Source: Pandoraea terrae
Lineage (GTDB): Bacteria > Pseudomonadota > Gammaproteobacteria > Burkholderiales > Burkholderiaceae
NCBI RefSeq assembly: GCF_902459695.1
Contig: NZ_CABPRZ010000022.1
Coordinates: 31,158-95,157, forward strand
Length of the DNA stretch: 64,000 nucleotides
Direction of reading: 5' to 3'
The position numbers were made by a program, and so were the translations under genes. Shown here piece after piece: positions 55,486 to 64,000 of the stretch; position 1 is the stretch's first letter; the number at the start of each line of letters is the position of its first letter. The notes beneath the pieces were generated by a model that was not told where the DNA came from, did not search any database, and was given only the letters and a program-made list of their open reading frames with translations.

Positions 55486-56109
55486 CTAGGGCGTTTCGGC
55501 GGCGGACAGCGACTTGGCCAGTCCGTGTTCCATCACGTCGATGACTTCGTCGGCGAAATCGCGATAACGCATGCGGCCGCCTGGCTTGAGCCAGGTAAAG
55601 GTCCAGTTGATCATGCCGAAGAGCATCATGGTCAGCGCGGTCTGGTTCTCCTTGTTGACCCGGTCGGGGAATGCCCGGGCGAGCTGACGCGAAAACGCGG
55701 CGACGACATCGCGTTGACGGTTCAGCACGATCTCGCGTTGGTTGTCGACAAGGAATTTAACGTCGTTGAGCAAAGCGATGTGACGGGTTTGCGACGTTTC
55801 ATACTCGTCGAGGAAGGCGCGCACGAGTTCGTGGAACGTTTCCTGTTCCGAGAGGCCGCGGCGCTGTCCGAGCGCTTCGACTTCCGCGATGATCAGCATG
55901 AGCCGCTTGGTGTAGCGCTCGAGCAGATCGAACAGGATGGCATCCTTGCTGACGTAGTAGTGATACAAACGGGCCTTCGAGGTGCCGCAGGCGGCGGCCA
56001 GTTCAGCCATCGAGGTGCTCGGATAGCTGGCGCGCGCGAAGGCCTCGGCGGCCACCTCGAGGATCTTTTCGCGCTGCGACTCGTGGTCGGGCGCTTTGGT
56101 ACGTGCCAT
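55486..56109 (-). CDS. TetR/AcrR-family transcriptional regulator
   Basis: 207 residues. The N-terminal TetR helix-turn-helix is REKILEVAAEAFARASYPSTS and MAELAAACGTSKARLYHYY. The ligand-binding half has a helix-rich C-terminus of the TetR_C type (TRHIALLNDVKFLVDNQREIVL). It starts seven bases after a DUF1835 gene on the same strand. Candidate targets are the 36-base repeat just downstream or the CCGACCGGTCGG sites, including the paa promoter; which is correct cannot be said. Confidence 0.92.
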   Translation of the reverse strand: MARTKAPDHESQREKILEVAAEAFARASYPSTSMAELAAACGTSKARLYHYYVSKDAILFDLLERYTKRLMLIIAEVEALGQRRGLSEQETFHELVRAFLDEYETSQTRHIALLNDVKFLVDNQREIVLNRQRDVVAAFSRQLARAFPDRVNKENQTALTMMLFGMINWTFTWLKPGGRMRYRDFADEVIDVMEHGLAKSLSAAETP

Positions 56110-56116
56110 GCGGGAG

Positions 56117-56896
56117 TTACTCCAAACGTAGTTCGCACGCCGCGGGGGCGGTGGTGTCGCCGCGCAGTGCGAGGCGGCCGGCGGCGCCGAGTTCGCGGCA
56201 GCGCCAGAGCAGAAAGGTGTCGGTAGCGAAGAAGCCGTCGATGCGGGCCATCAGGTTGGGCAGGAATCCGGTCATCGGCGTCCACTCGACAGGCGCGCGG
56301 GCCAGGATGAGATCGTCGATCTCGCCGAACGCGCCCCCCTCGAATGTGTTGTGTGTCCAGCGGCGGATCTGCGTGTTGGCCTGCTTGAGCGCGCGCCATT
56401 CCAGCGACAGCCGGCCGATGCGCAGCAACGACGTCGGCGCGATGTGCGGCAGCCGGTCGGCCAGCGTTTCCGGCGTATACATGCCGACGCTGGTGCGTCG
56501 CGACGGCACGCCCGGCGGATCGAGGTCGGCGGCGCGCAGCGGTATTTCGTTGATTCGCGCAGGGGTGTTGCGCAAGGTGAACGCGACGCGGCGCAACGTG
56601 AGTTGATCGGCCGCACTGTCGCCATGCCAGCAGGCGACGGCCGCCTCGCCCTCGGCGAGTCGGTGCAACGACGCCAGCTCTTCGCGCAGTTCCCCCGCAT
56701 AGTCGCGTGAGGCGGGCGGCGCGACGCGATGCCAGAAGGCGGCGCGCTGGCGTTCGGTCTCGTCGATCTCGCGCAACGGGCCGACGGCCAGATCGTCGCG
56801 CAATACCAGAACGGGGTCTGCGCGTTGCGCCAACGCCAACGCCGCGCGTAACTGCTGCGCGGCGACATCGCCACAAACGACATGGATGGTATTCAT
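56117..56896 (-). CDS. DUF1835 domain-containing protein
   Basis: 259 residues. The N-terminus IHVVCGDVAAQQLRAAL and VLVLRDDLAVGPL is the DUF1835 signature; the C-terminal part (ILARAPVEWTPMTGFLPNLM) matches the companion region of these proteins. The function is unknown. It overlaps no gene but is seven bases from the TetR gene and is probably its operon partner. Confidence 0.82.
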   Translation of the reverse strand: MNTIHVVCGDVAAQQLRAALALAQRADPVLVLRDDLAVGPLREIDETERQRAAFWHRVAPPASRDYAGELREELASLHRLAEGEAAVACWHGDSAADQLTLRRVAFTLRNTPARINEIPLRAADLDPPGVPSRRTSVGMYTPETLADRLPHIAPTSLLRIGRLSLEWRALKQANTQIRRWTHNTFEGGAFGEIDDLILARAPVEWTPMTGFLPNLMARIDGFFATDTFLLWRCRELGAAGRLALRGDTTAPAACELRLE

Positions 56897-57069
56897 GCCG
56901 ATAGTTTACGGTATTCCCCGCCCGTCCGGGTGACGGGCGCGTGATGGCGCGAATAATAAGCCGATAGCGTCGCGTTTGCGCCGGATGCCGCCCATTTTGC
57001 ACCTCGCGGGAACGGCCGCTGCGGCATGCAACGGCCGATCTGCGCCGGTGTGGGCCGGCGAAGCCGGCG

Positions 57070-58158
57070 TTAACGCTCGTCGTAGCTCACCACGACGCGG
57101 TCCGTTAACGGTCGCGCCTGACATGTCAGGACGAAACCTTGCTCGACTTCGTGGTCTTCCAGCGTGTAGTTCTTGTCCATCGCCACTTCACCTTCGAGCA
57201 CCTTGGCGCGGCAGGTACAGCATACGCCGCCCTTGCACGCATATGGCAGGGCGAGACCGGCCTGCAGGCCCGTGTCGAGAATGCTCTGGCCTTCATACGG
57301 CTGGCGCAGGCGGCGTTCCTTGCCGTCCATCACGACGACCAGCTCGGCTGTCGGCGTGGCGTCGGTGATGACGACCGGCTTGGCGCCGGCTTGCGGCGAC
57401 GGCACGCCGAAACGTTCGACGTGGATCTTTTCCTTGGCGACGCCGGCGGCGGCAAGCGCGGCTTCGGCGGCATCCATCATCGGACCGGGACCGCAGATGA
57501 ACGCTTCGTCGATCGATGCCGGCGGAATCAGCGCCTCGAGAAACGCGGCACATTTGTCCCGATCGAGCAGGCCGTTGAACAGATCGACTTCCTGCGCTTC
57601 ATCGGACAGCACGTGGTACAGGCGCAGGCGGCCCAGATACGTGTTCTTCAGGTCTTCCAGCGATTCCGCGAACATGATCGCCGGCACGGAACGATTGCCG
57701 TAGACCAGCGTGAACTGGCTGCTCGGCTCCGTCGCGAGCGTGGTCTTGATGAGCGCAAGCATCGGCGTGATGCCGGAGCCGCCGGCGAAGCCGACGTAAT
57801 GCTTGGCGTGGTCGGCCGACAAACGGGTGAAGAAACGGCCATCGGGCGTCATGACGTCGAGCGCCTGGCCCGGCTTGAGCTGATCGTTGGCGAAATTCGA
57901 GAACTTGCCGCCCGGCACGCGCTTGATGCCGACGCGCAACTCGCCCGTGGCGTCATAGTCGGGCACGCCGACGCAGATCGAGTACGACCGGCGCGCTTCC
58001 TCGCCGTCAATGGCGGTCTTGAGCGTCAGGAACTGGCCTTGCGTAAAGCGATAGGCGTCGCGCAGCGTCTCCGGCACGGTGAAGGCGATCGAGATCGCGT
58101 CGGCGGTCTCGGGACGGATTTCGCGAATGGTCAGCGAGTGGAATTGCGGGGTCGTCAT
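57070..58158 (-). CDS. paaE: 1,2-phenylacetyl-CoA epoxidase reductase subunit PaaE
   Basis: 362 residues from the ATG at 58158. The N-terminal ferredoxin-reductase part has ARRSYSICVGV (FAD) and VGFAGGSGITPMLALI (NAD(P)H). The C-terminal plant-type ferredoxin has YACKGGVCCTCRAKVLEGEV and a later Cys in FVLTCQARP for the 2Fe-2S cluster. It passes electrons from NADPH to the PaaAC oxygenase. Last gene of paaABCDE. Confidence 0.95.
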   Translation of the reverse strand: MTTPQFHSLTIREIRPETADAISIAFTVPETLRDAYRFTQGQFLTLKTAIDGEEARRSYSICVGVPDYDATGELRVGIKRVPGGKFSNFANDQLKPGQALDVMTPDGRFFTRLSADHAKHYVGFAGGSGITPMLALIKTTLATEPSSQFTLVYGNRSVPAIMFAESLEDLKNTYLGRLRLYHVLSDEAQEVDLFNGLLDRDKCAAFLEALIPPASIDEAFICGPGPMMDAAEAALAAAGVAKEKIHVERFGVPSPQAGAKPVVITDATPTAELVVVMDGKERRLRQPYEGQSILDTGLQAGLALPYACKGGVCCTCRAKVLEGEVAMDKNYTLEDHEVEQGFVLTCQARPLTDRVVVSYDER

Positions 58159-58258
58159 CGATGGCTTCCTTGCGGCGAGCGGGACGGTGCGCATGCTTTG
58201 GGCACACCGGTCGTGTCCGGGCGGCTCCGGGGAGGCGTCCGGCCAACGGGTCAACAGG

Positions 58259-58801
58259 TCAATAGGGCTTGAAAAAGTCGAACGGTTCGCGGCACGTGCG
58301 GCAACGATACAGCGCCTTGCACGCGGTCGAGCCGAACGCGGACACGACTTCAGTGTCGTGCGAGCCGCACTGCGGGCACGCCACGCCGTCCTTCGGGCGG
58401 CCATAGAACTTCACCGGCACTGCGCCGCCGCCGACCACCGCATGCGCGCCTGTGGGCGGCGCAATGCCGTACGCGCGCAGCTTGTCGCGCGCCTCGTCCG
58501 TAATCCAGTCGGTGGTCCATGCGGGCGCGAGCACGGTCGTGATGCGATACGGGCCGAGGCCCGCCTGCGTCATGGCAGTGTCGATGTCCTGCGCGATCTG
58601 GTCCATCGCCGGGCAGCCGGAGTAGGTCGGCGTGATCACGATTTCGAACGTGCGCGCCGCGCCGTCGCCCGCCAGGCGCACGTCACGCAGGATCCCGAGT
58701 TCGCGGATCGACACGACCGGAATCTCCGGGTCGGGCACGGCTTCCAGCGTCTGCCAGGCGAGCGGCAGCGTGGCTTCGGATGGGCGCGTCGATACGTTCA
58801 T
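58259..58801 (-). CDS. paaD: phenylacetyl-CoA epoxidase maturation protein PaaD
   Basis: 180 residues. It has a MIP18/DUF59-like domain (LEAVPDPEIPVVSIRELGIL, PTYSGCPAMDQIAQDI) and a C-terminal zinc-ribbon-like segment with four Cys (CPQCGSHDTE, CRTCREPF). PaaD is needed for the Fe centre of the epoxidase. Located between paaC and paaE. Confidence 0.93.
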   Translation of the reverse strand: MNVSTRPSEATLPLAWQTLEAVPDPEIPVVSIRELGILRDVRLAGDGAARTFEIVITPTYSGCPAMDQIAQDIDTAMTQAGLGPYRITTVLAPAWTTDWITDEARDKLRAYGIAPPTGAHAVVGGGAVPVKFYGRPKDGVACPQCGSHDTEVVSAFGSTACKALYRCRTCREPFDFFKPY

Positions 58802-58816
58802 CGCGATATCCCCGCC

Positions 58817-59629
58817 TTACCAGGTGGCGCCCGGATGCAGGCGCGCCAGGCCCTGCATTTCGGCGAGCAGGTAGCTCATGTGCTCGGAGTGCACACCGAA
58901 CTTGCCTGTGCTGATGAAACCTCCGGCGGCCGGCGCCTCGAGCGTTGCCTGCTCGAGCGTTTCATTGACCACGGCCTGCCAGGCGTCTTTCAGGCTTTCG
59001 GTCGTGACCGCGATGCCGCGGTCGGCGACCGCCATCTCGATTTCGTCCGAGGCGAAGATCTCGTTGGTGTACGGCACAAGATAGGCGAGCGCGGCTTGCG
59101 CGCGCTGGTGCGACTCGGCCGTACCGTCGCCGAACCGGATGAGCCAGTCGCGGGCGTGGTGCAGGTGATAGTGCGCTTCCTTGATGGACTTGGCGGCGAT
59201 GGCAGCCAGTTCCGCATCGGCGGACACGGTGAGCGCTTGCCACAATTCGACCATCAGGGCCGAGTAGAGGAAATTGCGCACGATCGTCACGGCGTAGTCG
59301 CGATCGGCAGCCGAGCTGCCGGCGGTCGGGCCGAAATGCGGCAGCTCTACGAGCGTCCAGTTCCGGAAGGCCGGTTCGTCGCGCAGATACGCGTAATCGT
59401 CTTCGGTCTTCGCTTTGCCGGTGAGTTCGCCTTCGAGCGCGGCGGCGTGCGTGTACAGCAGACGCGCCTGGCCGATCAGGTCGAGACTGATGTTCGACAG
59501 GGCGATATCTTCTTCCAGCACGGGGCCGTGGCCGCACCATTCGGCGTTGCGTTGACCAAGGATCAGCGCGTTGTCGGCGAGGCGCAGCAGATAGGAAAGG
59601 TGTTCCTGCGTCGGTTTCATGTTCGTCAT
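58817..59629 (-). CDS. paaC: phenylacetyl-CoA epoxidase structural subunit PaaC
   Basis: 270 residues. LADNALILGQRNAEWCGHGP and DIALSNISLDLIGQAR open a ferritin-like helical bundle; KEAHYHLHHARDWLIRFGDGT is characteristic. PaaC pairs with PaaA to form the oxygenase complex. Confidence 0.95.
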   Translation of the reverse strand: MTNMKPTQEHLSYLLRLADNALILGQRNAEWCGHGPVLEEDIALSNISLDLIGQARLLYTHAAALEGELTGKAKTEDDYAYLRDEPAFRNWTLVELPHFGPTAGSSAADRDYAVTIVRNFLYSALMVELWQALTVSADAELAAIAAKSIKEAHYHLHHARDWLIRFGDGTAESHQRAQAALAYLVPYTNEIFASDEIEMAVADRGIAVTTESLKDAWQAVVNETLEQATLEAPAAGGFISTGKFGVHSEHMSYLLAEMQGLARLHPGATW

Positions 59630-59687
59630 TCTCGTGTGAAGGACACGCCGGTGCGCCCGCGAGCAGGCGGCGGGCCGGCGCGACGCC

Positions 59688-59984
59688 TTACATGTGGTTC
59701 ACTTCTTCCGGCAACTGGTAGAAGGTCGGATGACGGTAAATCTTGTCGGCGGCCGGATCGAACAGCTCGCCCTTGTCTTCCGGCGCGGAGGCCGTGATGG
59801 CGGCCGACGGCACAACCCAGATGCTCACGCCTTCCTGGCGGCGCGTGTAGACGTCACGCGCCATGCGCAGCGCCTGTTCGGCGTCGGCGGCGTGCAGGCT
59901 GCCACTGTGCTTGTGCTCGAGGCCCATTTTGCTGCGGACGAACACTTCCCAGAGGGGCCATTCCTTGTTGATAGCTTGCGTCAT
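59688..59984 (-). CDS. paaB: phenylacetyl-CoA epoxidase subunit PaaB
   Basis: 98 residues. WPLWEVFVRSKMGLEHKHSGSLHAAD is canonical, followed by ARDVYTRRQEGVSIWVVPS. PaaB bridges the PaaAC heterodimers. It sits 26 bases after paaA. Confidence 0.95.
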   Translation of the reverse strand: MTQAINKEWPLWEVFVRSKMGLEHKHSGSLHAADAEQALRMARDVYTRRQEGVSIWVVPSAAITASAPEDKGELFDPAADKIYRHPTFYQLPEEVNHM

Positions 59985-60010
59985 GATCTTTCCTTGTGGG
60001 GACGGTTCGC

Positions 60011-61024
60011 TCAGGCAGCCTGCCTGGCGGCGCGCTGGCGTTGTTTTTCGGCGTGGGCGAGGGCGGCTTCACGGACCCAGGCCCCTTTTTCGTGAGCGGC
60101 GACACGCGCGCCGACGCGCTCCTTGTTGCACGGGCCTTCGCCATTGACGACGCGCCAGAACTCGGACCAGTCGATGGTGCCGTAGTCATGCTGGCCGCGC
60201 TCGGCGTTCCACTTCAGATCCGGATCGGGGAACGTGACGCCGAGCACCTTGGCCTGCTCCATCGCGGCATCGACGAACTTCTGGCGCAGATCGTCGTTCG
60301 AGATGCGCTTGATGCCCCACTTCATGGTCTGGGCGCTGTGGATGGAATCCTTGTCGCTCGGGCCGAACATCATCAGCACCGGCCACCACCAGCGGTTGAC
60401 GGCTTCCTGCACCATGTCGCGCTGCTGCTGCGTGCCGGCCATCATGGCGAGCAAGGCGTCGAAGCCCTGGCGCTGATGAAACGACTCTTCCTTGCAGATG
60501 CGGATCATGGCGCGCGCGTACGGACCGTACGTGCAGCGGCACAGCGGCACCTGGTTCATGATCGCGGCGCCGTCGACGAGCCAGCCGATCACGCCCACGT
60601 CCGCCCAGGTGAGCGTCGGGTAATTGAAAATGGACGAATACTTCGCCTTGCCTGAATGCAGCGCGTCGATCATCTGGTCGCGCGACGTGCCGAGCGTTTC
60701 GGCGGCGGAGTATAGATACAGGCCGTGGCCGGCTTCGTCCTGGACCTTGGCCAGGAGAATGGCCTTGCGCTTCAGGCTCGGCGCCCGCGAAATCCAGTTG
60801 CCTTCCGGCAGCATGCCGACGATTTCCGAGTGCGCGTGCTGCGAAATCTGACGTACGAGCGTCTTGCGATACTCGGCGGGCATGTATTCCTGCGGTTCGA
60901 TCTTCTGATCGGCGGCCATGCGCTCGTCGAAACGAGCCAGTTGCTGCTGCTCGGCCTCGCTCAGGGCGCGGGCATCGTCGAGAGAAGCGACCTTGCCGGC
61001 CACATCGATGGCTTGCGTATACAT
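60011..61024 (-). CDS. paaA: phenylacetyl-CoA epoxidase catalytic subunit PaaA
   Basis: 337 residues from the ATG at 61024 (GGAGG nine bases upstream). The di-iron ferritin-like fold is seen in [37 protein letters not shown] and [17 protein letters not shown], which carry the Glu/His metal ligands. It epoxidises phenylacetyl-CoA with O2 in the aerobic hybrid pathway. First gene of the operon; a TetR-type operator lies ~50 bases upstream. Confidence 0.97.
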   Translation of the reverse strand: MYTQAIDVAGKVASLDDARALSEAEQQQLARFDERMAADQKIEPQEYMPAEYRKTLVRQISQHAHSEIVGMLPEGNWISRAPSLKRKAILLAKVQDEAGHGLYLYSAAETLGTSRDQMIDALHSGKAKYSSIFNYPTLTWADVGVIGWLVDGAAIMNQVPLCRCTYGPYARAMIRICKEESFHQRQGFDALLAMMAGTQQQRDMVQEAVNRWWWPVLMMFGPSDKDSIHSAQTMKWGIKRISNDDLRQKFVDAAMEQAKVLGVTFPDPDLKWNAERGQHDYGTIDWSEFWRVVNGEGPCNKERVGARVAAHEKGAWVREAALAHAEKQRQRAARQAA

Positions 61025-61073
61025 AGAGAGAGGCCTCCGCGGCATTGTGGGGAATATGGGGCATTATAAACCA

Positions 61074-61087
61074 ACCGACCGGTCGGT
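61074..61087. promoter_or_regulatory. TetR-type operator of the paa operon
   Basis: ACCGACCGGTCGGT is a perfect 14-base palindrome, 50 bases upstream of paaA. It has the form of PaaR-type (TetR family) sites known before paa genes in betaproteobacteria (recalled). A second copy of the core is at 54218-54231. Confidence 0.78.
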
Positions 61088-61187
61088 CAATAAATGATTG
61101 CAAAAATATGATGCAGCAACTGCAGCGGTGTTCGGGCCCATCGGGCCCGCCTGTACGGCATCACTGGCCCCGGCGAGCGCCCCTTGG

Positions 61188-61967
61188 TCACTTGGGCGAT
61201 TTCTCGGAGGCTTCGCGCCATGCTGAAATGGTCTTGAAGATGTCCATCGGCATCGGGAATACGATCGTCGAACTTTTGTCGCTGGCGATATTGGTAAGCG
61301 TCTGCAAGTAGCGCAATTGCATCGCCTCGGGTTGCCGGGACAACATCTGTGCCGCTTCAAGCAGTGCTTGCGACGCCTGCAGTTCGCCCTGCGCGTGAAT
61401 CACCTTGGCGCGGCGTTCGCGCTCCGCCTCGGCCTGTCGGGCGATGGCCCGTATCATGGATTCGTTGAGGTCGACGTGCTTGATCTCTACGGTCGAGACC
61501 TTGATCCCCCATGCGTCGGTCTGCGAGTCGAGCACGCGCTGAATGTCGAGGTTGAGCCGTTCCCGCTCGGCCAGCAATTCATCGAGTTCGTGCTTGCCAA
61601 GCACCGCGCGCAGCGTCGTTTGCGACAACTGGCTCGTTGCCTCCAGAAAACGCGCCACCTGGATGACGGCCTTTTCCGGGTCAACGACTCGGAAGTAGAC
61701 GACCGCGTTGACCTTGACCGAGACGTTGTCGCGCGTGATCACGTCCTGCGGCGGCACGTCGAATACGACCGTGCGCAAATCGATCCTGACCATCTGCTGG
61801 ACCCCGGGAATCAGCAGGAACAGGCCCGGTCCCTTGACGCGCCAGAAGCGTCCGAGCAGGAACACGACGCCGCGTTCGTATTCCCGCAATATCCGAAACG
61901 CCGACAAGACGAGCAGCAGTACCAGCAGGAACGGCACCGAACTGAAGAGAAAGGAAAGTCCCATCAT
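61188..61967 (-). CDS. slipin/stomatin-like SPFH membrane protein
   Basis: 259 residues. An N-terminal membrane helix is followed by the SPFH domain ([51 protein letters not shown]) and a C-terminal coiled coil rich in Glu/Arg/Ala ([20 protein letters not shown]). It overlaps the NfeD gene by four bases, the usual NfeD-slipin pair, which organises membrane microdomains and quality control. Confidence 0.94.
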   Translation of the reverse strand: MMGLSFLFSSVPFLLVLLLVLSAFRILREYERGVVFLLGRFWRVKGPGLFLLIPGVQQMVRIDLRTVVFDVPPQDVITRDNVSVKVNAVVYFRVVDPEKAVIQVARFLEATSQLSQTTLRAVLGKHELDELLAERERLNLDIQRVLDSQTDAWGIKVSTVEIKHVDLNESMIRAIARQAEAERERRAKVIHAQGELQASQALLEAAQMLSRQPEAMQLRYLQTLTNIASDKSSTIVFPMPMDIFKTISAWREASEKSPK

Positions 61968-63352
61968 GAGGCTCCGGACGAGTCGGAAGACAAGGGGGCG
62001 ACGGTCAGCACAAGGCCGTCCCGCGCCTGTACGCGAATGCGTTGGTCAATGGCCAGGGGCACCGTGCTGCGCACGCGCCAGCGTTCGCTGTGGACCGTGG
62101 CCCAGCCTTCTTCGCCGACCTGCGGTACGTCGCTCAGCATGACGCCCACCGCACCGAGGATCGCTTCCCGGCCTGTCACGACCGGCCGGCGCCTGGCGCG
62201 CAATGCGAAGCTCGACACGCCGAAGATGAACAGGCCGGTCGTTACCGCCAGCGCGACGATGAGCGAGATCGGCACGCCGAAGCCTGGCGCGTCGGTGTCG
62301 ATCAGCATGACCGCGCCGATCGAGAACGCAACGATTCCCCCGATGCCCAGCGTGCCGAAGGTCGGCAGGAACGCCTCAGCGATCAGGAACGAGATGCCGA
62401 GCATCACGAGCGCCAGGCCGGCGTAGTTGATCGGCAGCGTCTGGAGGGCGAACAGGCCGAGCAGCAGGCAGATCGCGCCGGCCACGCCCGGCAGGACGAA
62501 GCCCGGATTCGCGAATTCGAAGAACAGCCCGTACACGCCGATCATCATCAGGATCAGCGCCACGCTCGGGTCAGTGATGACGGTAAAGAGTTGTGTGCGC
62601 CAGTCGGGCTTGATGATCTCGATCCTGGCGTCGCGCGTATGCAATACATGCGGACCGGCAATGGTCTCGACGCGGCGGCCGTCGATTTGCCGCAACAAGT
62701 CGGGGGTATCGCGCGCAAGCAGGTCGACAACATGGTCGCGCACTGCGTCGGACGCCGGCAGGCTGACCGACTCGCGTACCGCGCGCTCGGCCCAGTCGGC
62801 GTTGCGGCCACGCAGTTGCGCCAGGCTGCGGATATACGCGATGGCGTCCTGCATCTGCTTGCGGGCGAGCGTCGACTCCGTATCTTCGCCGTTTGCGGGC
62901 TTGGCCTTCTCGTCGGGCTTGCCGCCTCCCCCGGGGCTGGTTGGAATGCCTATCCGGATCGGTGTGGCGGCCCCGAGGTTGGTGCCCGGCGCCATCGCGG
63001 CAACATGGCTGGCATACAGAATGTAGGTGCCGGCGCTGGCGGCGCGTGCACCGCCCGGTGCCACGAAGGTCGCCACGGGTACCGGCGAGGCCAGGATCGC
63101 CTTGATGATCTGGCGCATCGAGACGTCGAGTCCGCCCGGCGTATCCATCTCGAGTACGACCAGGGCGGCACGCATCTCCTGGGCACGGTGCAGGCCATGC
63201 TCGACGAACGCCGCGCTGGCCGGGCCGATCGCTCCGGTCACGGGCAATACAAACACGGCGCCGGGCGGGGGCTGGGACGCCGGTTCGGCCGCCGGCGCAA
63301 CGGCACACAGTCCGAGCAAGCAGACGAGCAACCACCTTAGCATTCTGACCAT
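61964..63352 (-). CDS. NfeD-family ClpP-class membrane serine protease
   Basis: 462 residues. A signal/anchor helix is followed by a ClpP-like domain ([41 protein letters not shown], with the nucleophile Ser in ARAASAGTY). Four to five membrane helices and a C-terminal OB fold ([16 protein letters not shown]) complete the long NfeD1b type. These proteases cleave slipin partners. It is translationally coupled to the slipin gene. Confidence 0.94.
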   Translation of the reverse strand: MVRMLRWLLVCLLGLCAVAPAAEPASQPPPGAVFVLPVTGAIGPASAAFVEHGLHRAQEMRAALVVLEMDTPGGLDVSMRQIIKAILASPVPVATFVAPGGARAASAGTYILYASHVAAMAPGTNLGAATPIRIGIPTSPGGGGKPDEKAKPANGEDTESTLARKQMQDAIAYIRSLAQLRGRNADWAERAVRESVSLPASDAVRDHVVDLLARDTPDLLRQIDGRRVETIAGPHVLHTRDARIEIIKPDWRTQLFTVITDPSVALILMMIGVYGLFFEFANPGFVLPGVAGAICLLLGLFALQTLPINYAGLALVMLGISFLIAEAFLPTFGTLGIGGIVAFSIGAVMLIDTDAPGFGVPISLIVALAVTTGLFIFGVSSFALRARRRPVVTGREAILGAVGVMLSDVPQVGEEGWATVHSERWRVRSTVPLAIDQRIRVQARDGLVLTVAPLSSDSSGAS

Positions 63353-63712
63353 CGTGCCTCCTTGGCTGTCGGAGGGCAGGCTATGGATTAATAATAGGTG
63401 TTAGTCGACGCCTTGCGGACGACGAGCATCGACTTGGAGAAAGTGATCGCTCGGCGGCAGCGTCAGGGCGCACAGTCGTTGCATAACGTGGCAATGCGCC
63501 ATATGCGTCGAGGCGCGACGGATTGCCGGTCAGCGGATTGGCACCCGCTGCCCAGCCTATATATAGAGAGGCATCGTACGGGAACCACGGTGGGGTATTG
63601 ATATAGAGGGGCTATCAGGAAGGATATTCGATTTCGTTGTTTGCGCCGCGTGAAGCGCGCCGGTAAAGTGAACGCGTCTCCTCCATGAGCTTCCTGTCCC
63701 ATGGAACTTGGC

Positions 63713-63740
63713 AGCCCGCGCCGAGGGAGCGGGCTTTTTT
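63713..63740 (+). terminator. rho-independent terminator
   Basis: AGCCCGC, nine-base loop, GCGGGCT, then TTTTT. It stands just before the rrn-like promoters and would shield them from upstream transcripts. Confidence 0.8.
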
Positions 63741-63770
63741 GCCCGCTGTAAAATTATTTTCACAAAGGGC

Positions 63771-63799
63771 TTGCGCACTTCGTTGGACTTCACTAATAT
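63771..63799 (+). promoter_or_regulatory. candidate upstream promoter of an rrn-type unit
   Basis: -35 TTGCGC and -10 TAATAT separated by 17 bases, downstream of the terminator and AT-rich sequence (AAAATTATTTTCAC). Confidence 0.5.
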
Positions 63800-63933
63800 C
63801 TCGTTCTCGCAACAAACAACGCGCAGCGAAAGCGGCGAAACGGATGTGGCGGGAAGGCTGGAAAGCCTTGTTGGAAGCGGTTCTTGAGCTTGTGCGACGC
63901 GAAAGCGGCGAACGAAAAAAGCGAAAAAAACTG

Positions 63934-63962
63934 TTGACGACGACGAGAAGTTGCGACATAAT
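63934..63962 (+). promoter_or_regulatory. strong rrn-type promoter
   Basis: -35 TTGACG, 17-base spacer, -10 CATAAT, preceded by an A-tract UP-like element (GAAAAAAGCGAAAAAAAC). The start-region sequence CTCACTTCTCTGCTGCTG is like that of Burkholderia-group rRNA operons as I recall them. The transcript runs off the window, presumably into 16S rRNA. Confidence 0.68.
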
Positions 63963-64000
63963 CTCACTTCTCTGCTGCTGATGCAGCGACGCAGAAAACG

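Larger units (their letters stand above)
63353..64000. other. non-coding region with terminator and rrn-like promoters
   Basis: 648 bases with no credible gene. It contains a terminator (63713-63740), two promoters (63771-63799 and 63934-63962), and two exact copies of the 14-mer GCGAAAGCGGCGAA (63826-63839 and 63899-63912). Confidence 0.7.

Noticed and set aside
58079..59797. 572-codon plus-strand frame
   Set aside because: Antisense to paaC, paaD and the paaE start; no domain.
1..64000. CRISPR arrays, tRNA genes, complete insertion sequences
   Set aside because: No regular short repeats with spacers, no cloverleaf-like sequence and no transposase were seen; only isolated gene debris suggests past mobility.

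Overview
The window looks like a chromosomal segment of a Burkholderiales betaproteobacterium of the Burkholderiaceae; Pandoraea is my best guess, from overall gene content and codon usage rather than from a marker gene. Most genes are GC-rich housekeeping or catabolic genes. The first ~10.7 kb is an O-antigen locus and 25.1-30.0 kb is a virulence-type island, and both read as accessory DNA. No rRNA, tRNA, CRISPR array or intact IS element lies inside the window. A strong rrn-type promoter sits at the extreme right end, pointing out of the window.

Layout. (1) 1-12.7 kb, O-antigen/LPS: a polymerase fused to a GT4 glycosyltransferase (5' end cut by the window); a three-gene UDP-N-acetyl-L-6-deoxyhexosamine pathway (RmlD-like reductase, 4,6-dehydratase/5-epimerase, 2-epimerase); an exported GH43-like propeller protein; two paralogous acyltransferase-SGNH O-antigen acetylases flanking a WaaL-like ligase; and debris of a CapD/WbpM-type gene. 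(2) 13.0-17.9 kb: a coxMNOP-type cytochrome c oxidase operon with two subunit III genes and a subunit IV-like gene. (3) 17.9-25.1 kb: a LysR regulator divergent from a D-glutamate cyclase-family protein, an MFS transporter and a fused 5-oxoprolinase, probably a D-glutamate/5-oxoproline pathway. (4) 25.3-30.0 kb: a type III secretion translocator operon of SPI-2/LEE type with no secretion apparatus in the window. Its order is long EspA/SseB-like protein, CesAB/SseA-like chaperone, short EspA/SseB-like protein, 35-codon ORF, SctE, SctB. The long filament-like protein carries a ~390-residue N-terminal extension built from a repeat I do not recognise; this is the most novel item here. (5) 30.1-48.3 kb: DASS transporter, GIY-YIG protein, serine hydrolase, mprF-acvB lipid-homeostasis pair, NCS2 permease, rhlE, gamma-carbonic anhydrase plus parvulin, YbhB-like protein, methyltransferase remnant, DUF190-crcB, pyrE and maeB. 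(6) 48.4-56.9 kb: fused indolepyruvate ferredoxin oxidoreductase, a small exported protein, an Lrp regulator, a GNAT protein, an MBL-fold protein, a TetR regulator and a DUF1835 protein. (7) 57.1-61.0 kb: paaABCDE phenylacetyl-CoA epoxidase with a TetR-type operator before paaA. (8) 61.2-63.4 kb: the slipin/NfeD pair. (9) 63.4-64.0 kb: non-coding, with a terminator and rrn-like promoters.

How the genes work together. The sugar-nucleotide genes supply an N-acetylated L-6-deoxyhexosamine to the WbuB-like transferase. The polymerase, ligase and acetylases then build, attach and decorate the O-antigen. The translocator operon would need a needle complex encoded elsewhere. The paa epoxidase, the keto-acid oxidoreductase, the oxoprolinase cluster and the malic enzyme point to an aerobic soil-type metabolism on aromatics and amino acids. 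Several palindromes (TetR-type, LiuR-like, Lrp-associated) mark likely control points.
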